6,570 nt of DNA from Nitrospinae bacterium RIFCSPLOWO2_12_39_16 (GTDB lineage: Bacteria > Nitrospinota > Nitrospinia > UBA9942). Position numbers and translations under genes: made by a program. The stretch's first letter is position 1. The number at the start of each line of letters is the position of its first letter. Location: positions 1-6,570 of the forward strand of contig MHDO01000094.1 of assembly GCA_001805005.1 (NCBI GenBank), read 5' to 3'. Shown in pieces: positions 5,923 to 6,570 of the stretch. The notes beneath the pieces are model-generated. The model worked only from the letters and a program-made list of their open reading frames with translations, ran no database searches and was not told where the DNA came from.

Positions 5923-5979
5923 TTATCAAGATTATGTGCTTTAAAATGTCTTTTCCAAATCACCACCATGATAGGTAAT

Positions 5980-6570
5980 TTATATAACCTTTAGAATATT
6001 ATCTGGCGGAGAATACTCATATCCCAGGGCTTCAGCTACAGCCTTGTGTGTTACTTTACCATTCGCCAGATTTAGACCCTTTAAGAGTGCTTTATTTTTT
6101 GTGAGGGTATCTTTAAGTCCAAGATTGGCTATCTGAAGGGCATAGGGGAATGTTGCATTTGTAAGGGCGAAGGTGGATGTCCTCGGAACAGCTCCAGGCA
6201 TATTTGTTACACAGTAGTGAATAACACCATCCACTACAAAAATAGGGTTACTATGAGATGTTGGTTTTGATGTCTCAATACATCCGCCCTGGTCAATTGA
6301 TACATCCACAATAACTGAGCCCTCCTTCATCTCTGAGAGCATTCCTTTCGTAACAAGAAAGGGTGCCCTTGCACCGGGTATTAAAACCGCACCTATGACT
6401 AAATCAGCCTCTTTTATAGATTCCATTATATTATGGCTGTCTGACATCAGTGTCCTTATTCTTCCTCCAAATATATCGTCAAGATAACGGAGTCTGTAAA
6501 GACTTGCATCAAGTATGGTTACAGTAGCCCCTGTCCCGATTGCCATCTTTGCTGCATTTGTCCCGACTAT
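5980..6570 (-). CDS. ald: Alanine dehydrogenase, C-terminal part (cut by window edge)
   Basis: The last 196 residues of an open frame that enters from the window edge; the family is about 370 residues long. Alanine dehydrogenase interconverts L-alanine and pyruvate plus ammonia with NAD(H) in the cytoplasm, as a hexamer. The visible part begins inside the Rossmann fold at VGTNAAKMAIGTGATVTILD, where the final D should bind the NAD ribose. It continues with ADLVIGAVLIPGARAPFLVT, EGSVIVDVSIDQGGCIETS (the conserved VDVxxDQGG segment near the active site) and HYCVTNMPGAVPRTST, followed by the terminal helices. All of these are strong family signatures. The substrate-binding Lys and His lie in the missing N-terminal half. 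An ATG at 6546 is internal, since the frame continues to the edge in conserved sequence. The next gene downstream is unrelated in function. Confidence 0.95.
   Translation of the reverse strand: MVGTNAAKMAIGTGATVTILDASLYRLRYLDDIFGGRIRTLMSDSHNIMESIKEADLVIGAVLIPGARAPFLVTKGMLSEMKEGSVIVDVSIDQGGCIETSKPTSHSNPIFVVDGVIHYCVTNMPGAVPRTSTFALTNATFPYALQIANLGLKDTLTKNKALLKGLNLANGKVTHKAVAEALGYEYSPPDNILKVI

Noticed and set aside
5923..5972. Mini-ORF of 16 codons (ATG at 5970) upstream of the GH-like gene, its stop overlapping that gene's ATG
   Set aside because: Very short, no Shine-Dalgarno and no recognisable peptide; the overlap is probably chance. A leader peptide cannot be supported.

Overview
The window is AT-rich bacterial DNA, and every credible gene lies on the minus strand. 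In transcription order, from the high to the low coordinate end, they are: the C-terminal half of alanine dehydrogenase (cut by the window end); a membrane-anchored TIM-barrel glycoside-hydrolase-like protein; a winged-helix/MNT nucleotidyltransferase with an overlapping HEPN-domain gene; a possible 48-residue ORF; an internally deleted relative of a large SF1 helicase-nuclease; an ArnT/PMT-like GT39 glycosyltransferase; and the N-terminal third of the glycogen branching enzyme GlgB (cut by the other end). No tRNA, rRNA, CRISPR array or transposase gene was found.

The outer parts (about 1-2190 and 4414-6570) look like ordinary chromosomal genes: central metabolism, envelope glycan synthesis and glycogen. 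The middle part (about 2212-4400) looks like a small defence or toxin-antitoxin insertion: an MNT-HEPN pair with its own strong promoter and repeat operator, followed by a remnant of a helicase-nuclease of the kind often found in defence islands. The GH-like protein and the GT39 enzyme would be plausible neighbours in one envelope cluster, so the middle block may have been inserted between them. This is inference.

The most notable features are: (1) the helicase-nuclease relative keeps only its N-terminal domain, the tail of its nuclease domain and a winged helix, in one open frame; (2) the MNT gene has a TTGACA-N17-TAATAT promoter whose -10 box lies in a 14-bp direct repeat of 21-bp period, which also moves the start codon to 4340; (3) the GH-like protein appears to lack both catalytic glutamates; (4) three genes carry repeat sequences inside the reading frame (a C/G-rich dispersed repeat in the GH-like gene, a short palindrome in glgB, degenerate octamers in the GT39 gene).

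The organism cannot be named from this window. Dispersed repeats of the AAATCCCCC...CCTTTTTCAAAGGGGG type are common in Nitrospirota, some deltaproteobacterial lineages, anammox planctomycetes and cyanobacteria. The envelope-type GT39 plus LPS-cluster-like GH protein favours a Gram-negative, possibly an uncultured Nitrospirota-like or deltaproteobacterial lineage. Confidence in that placement is low.
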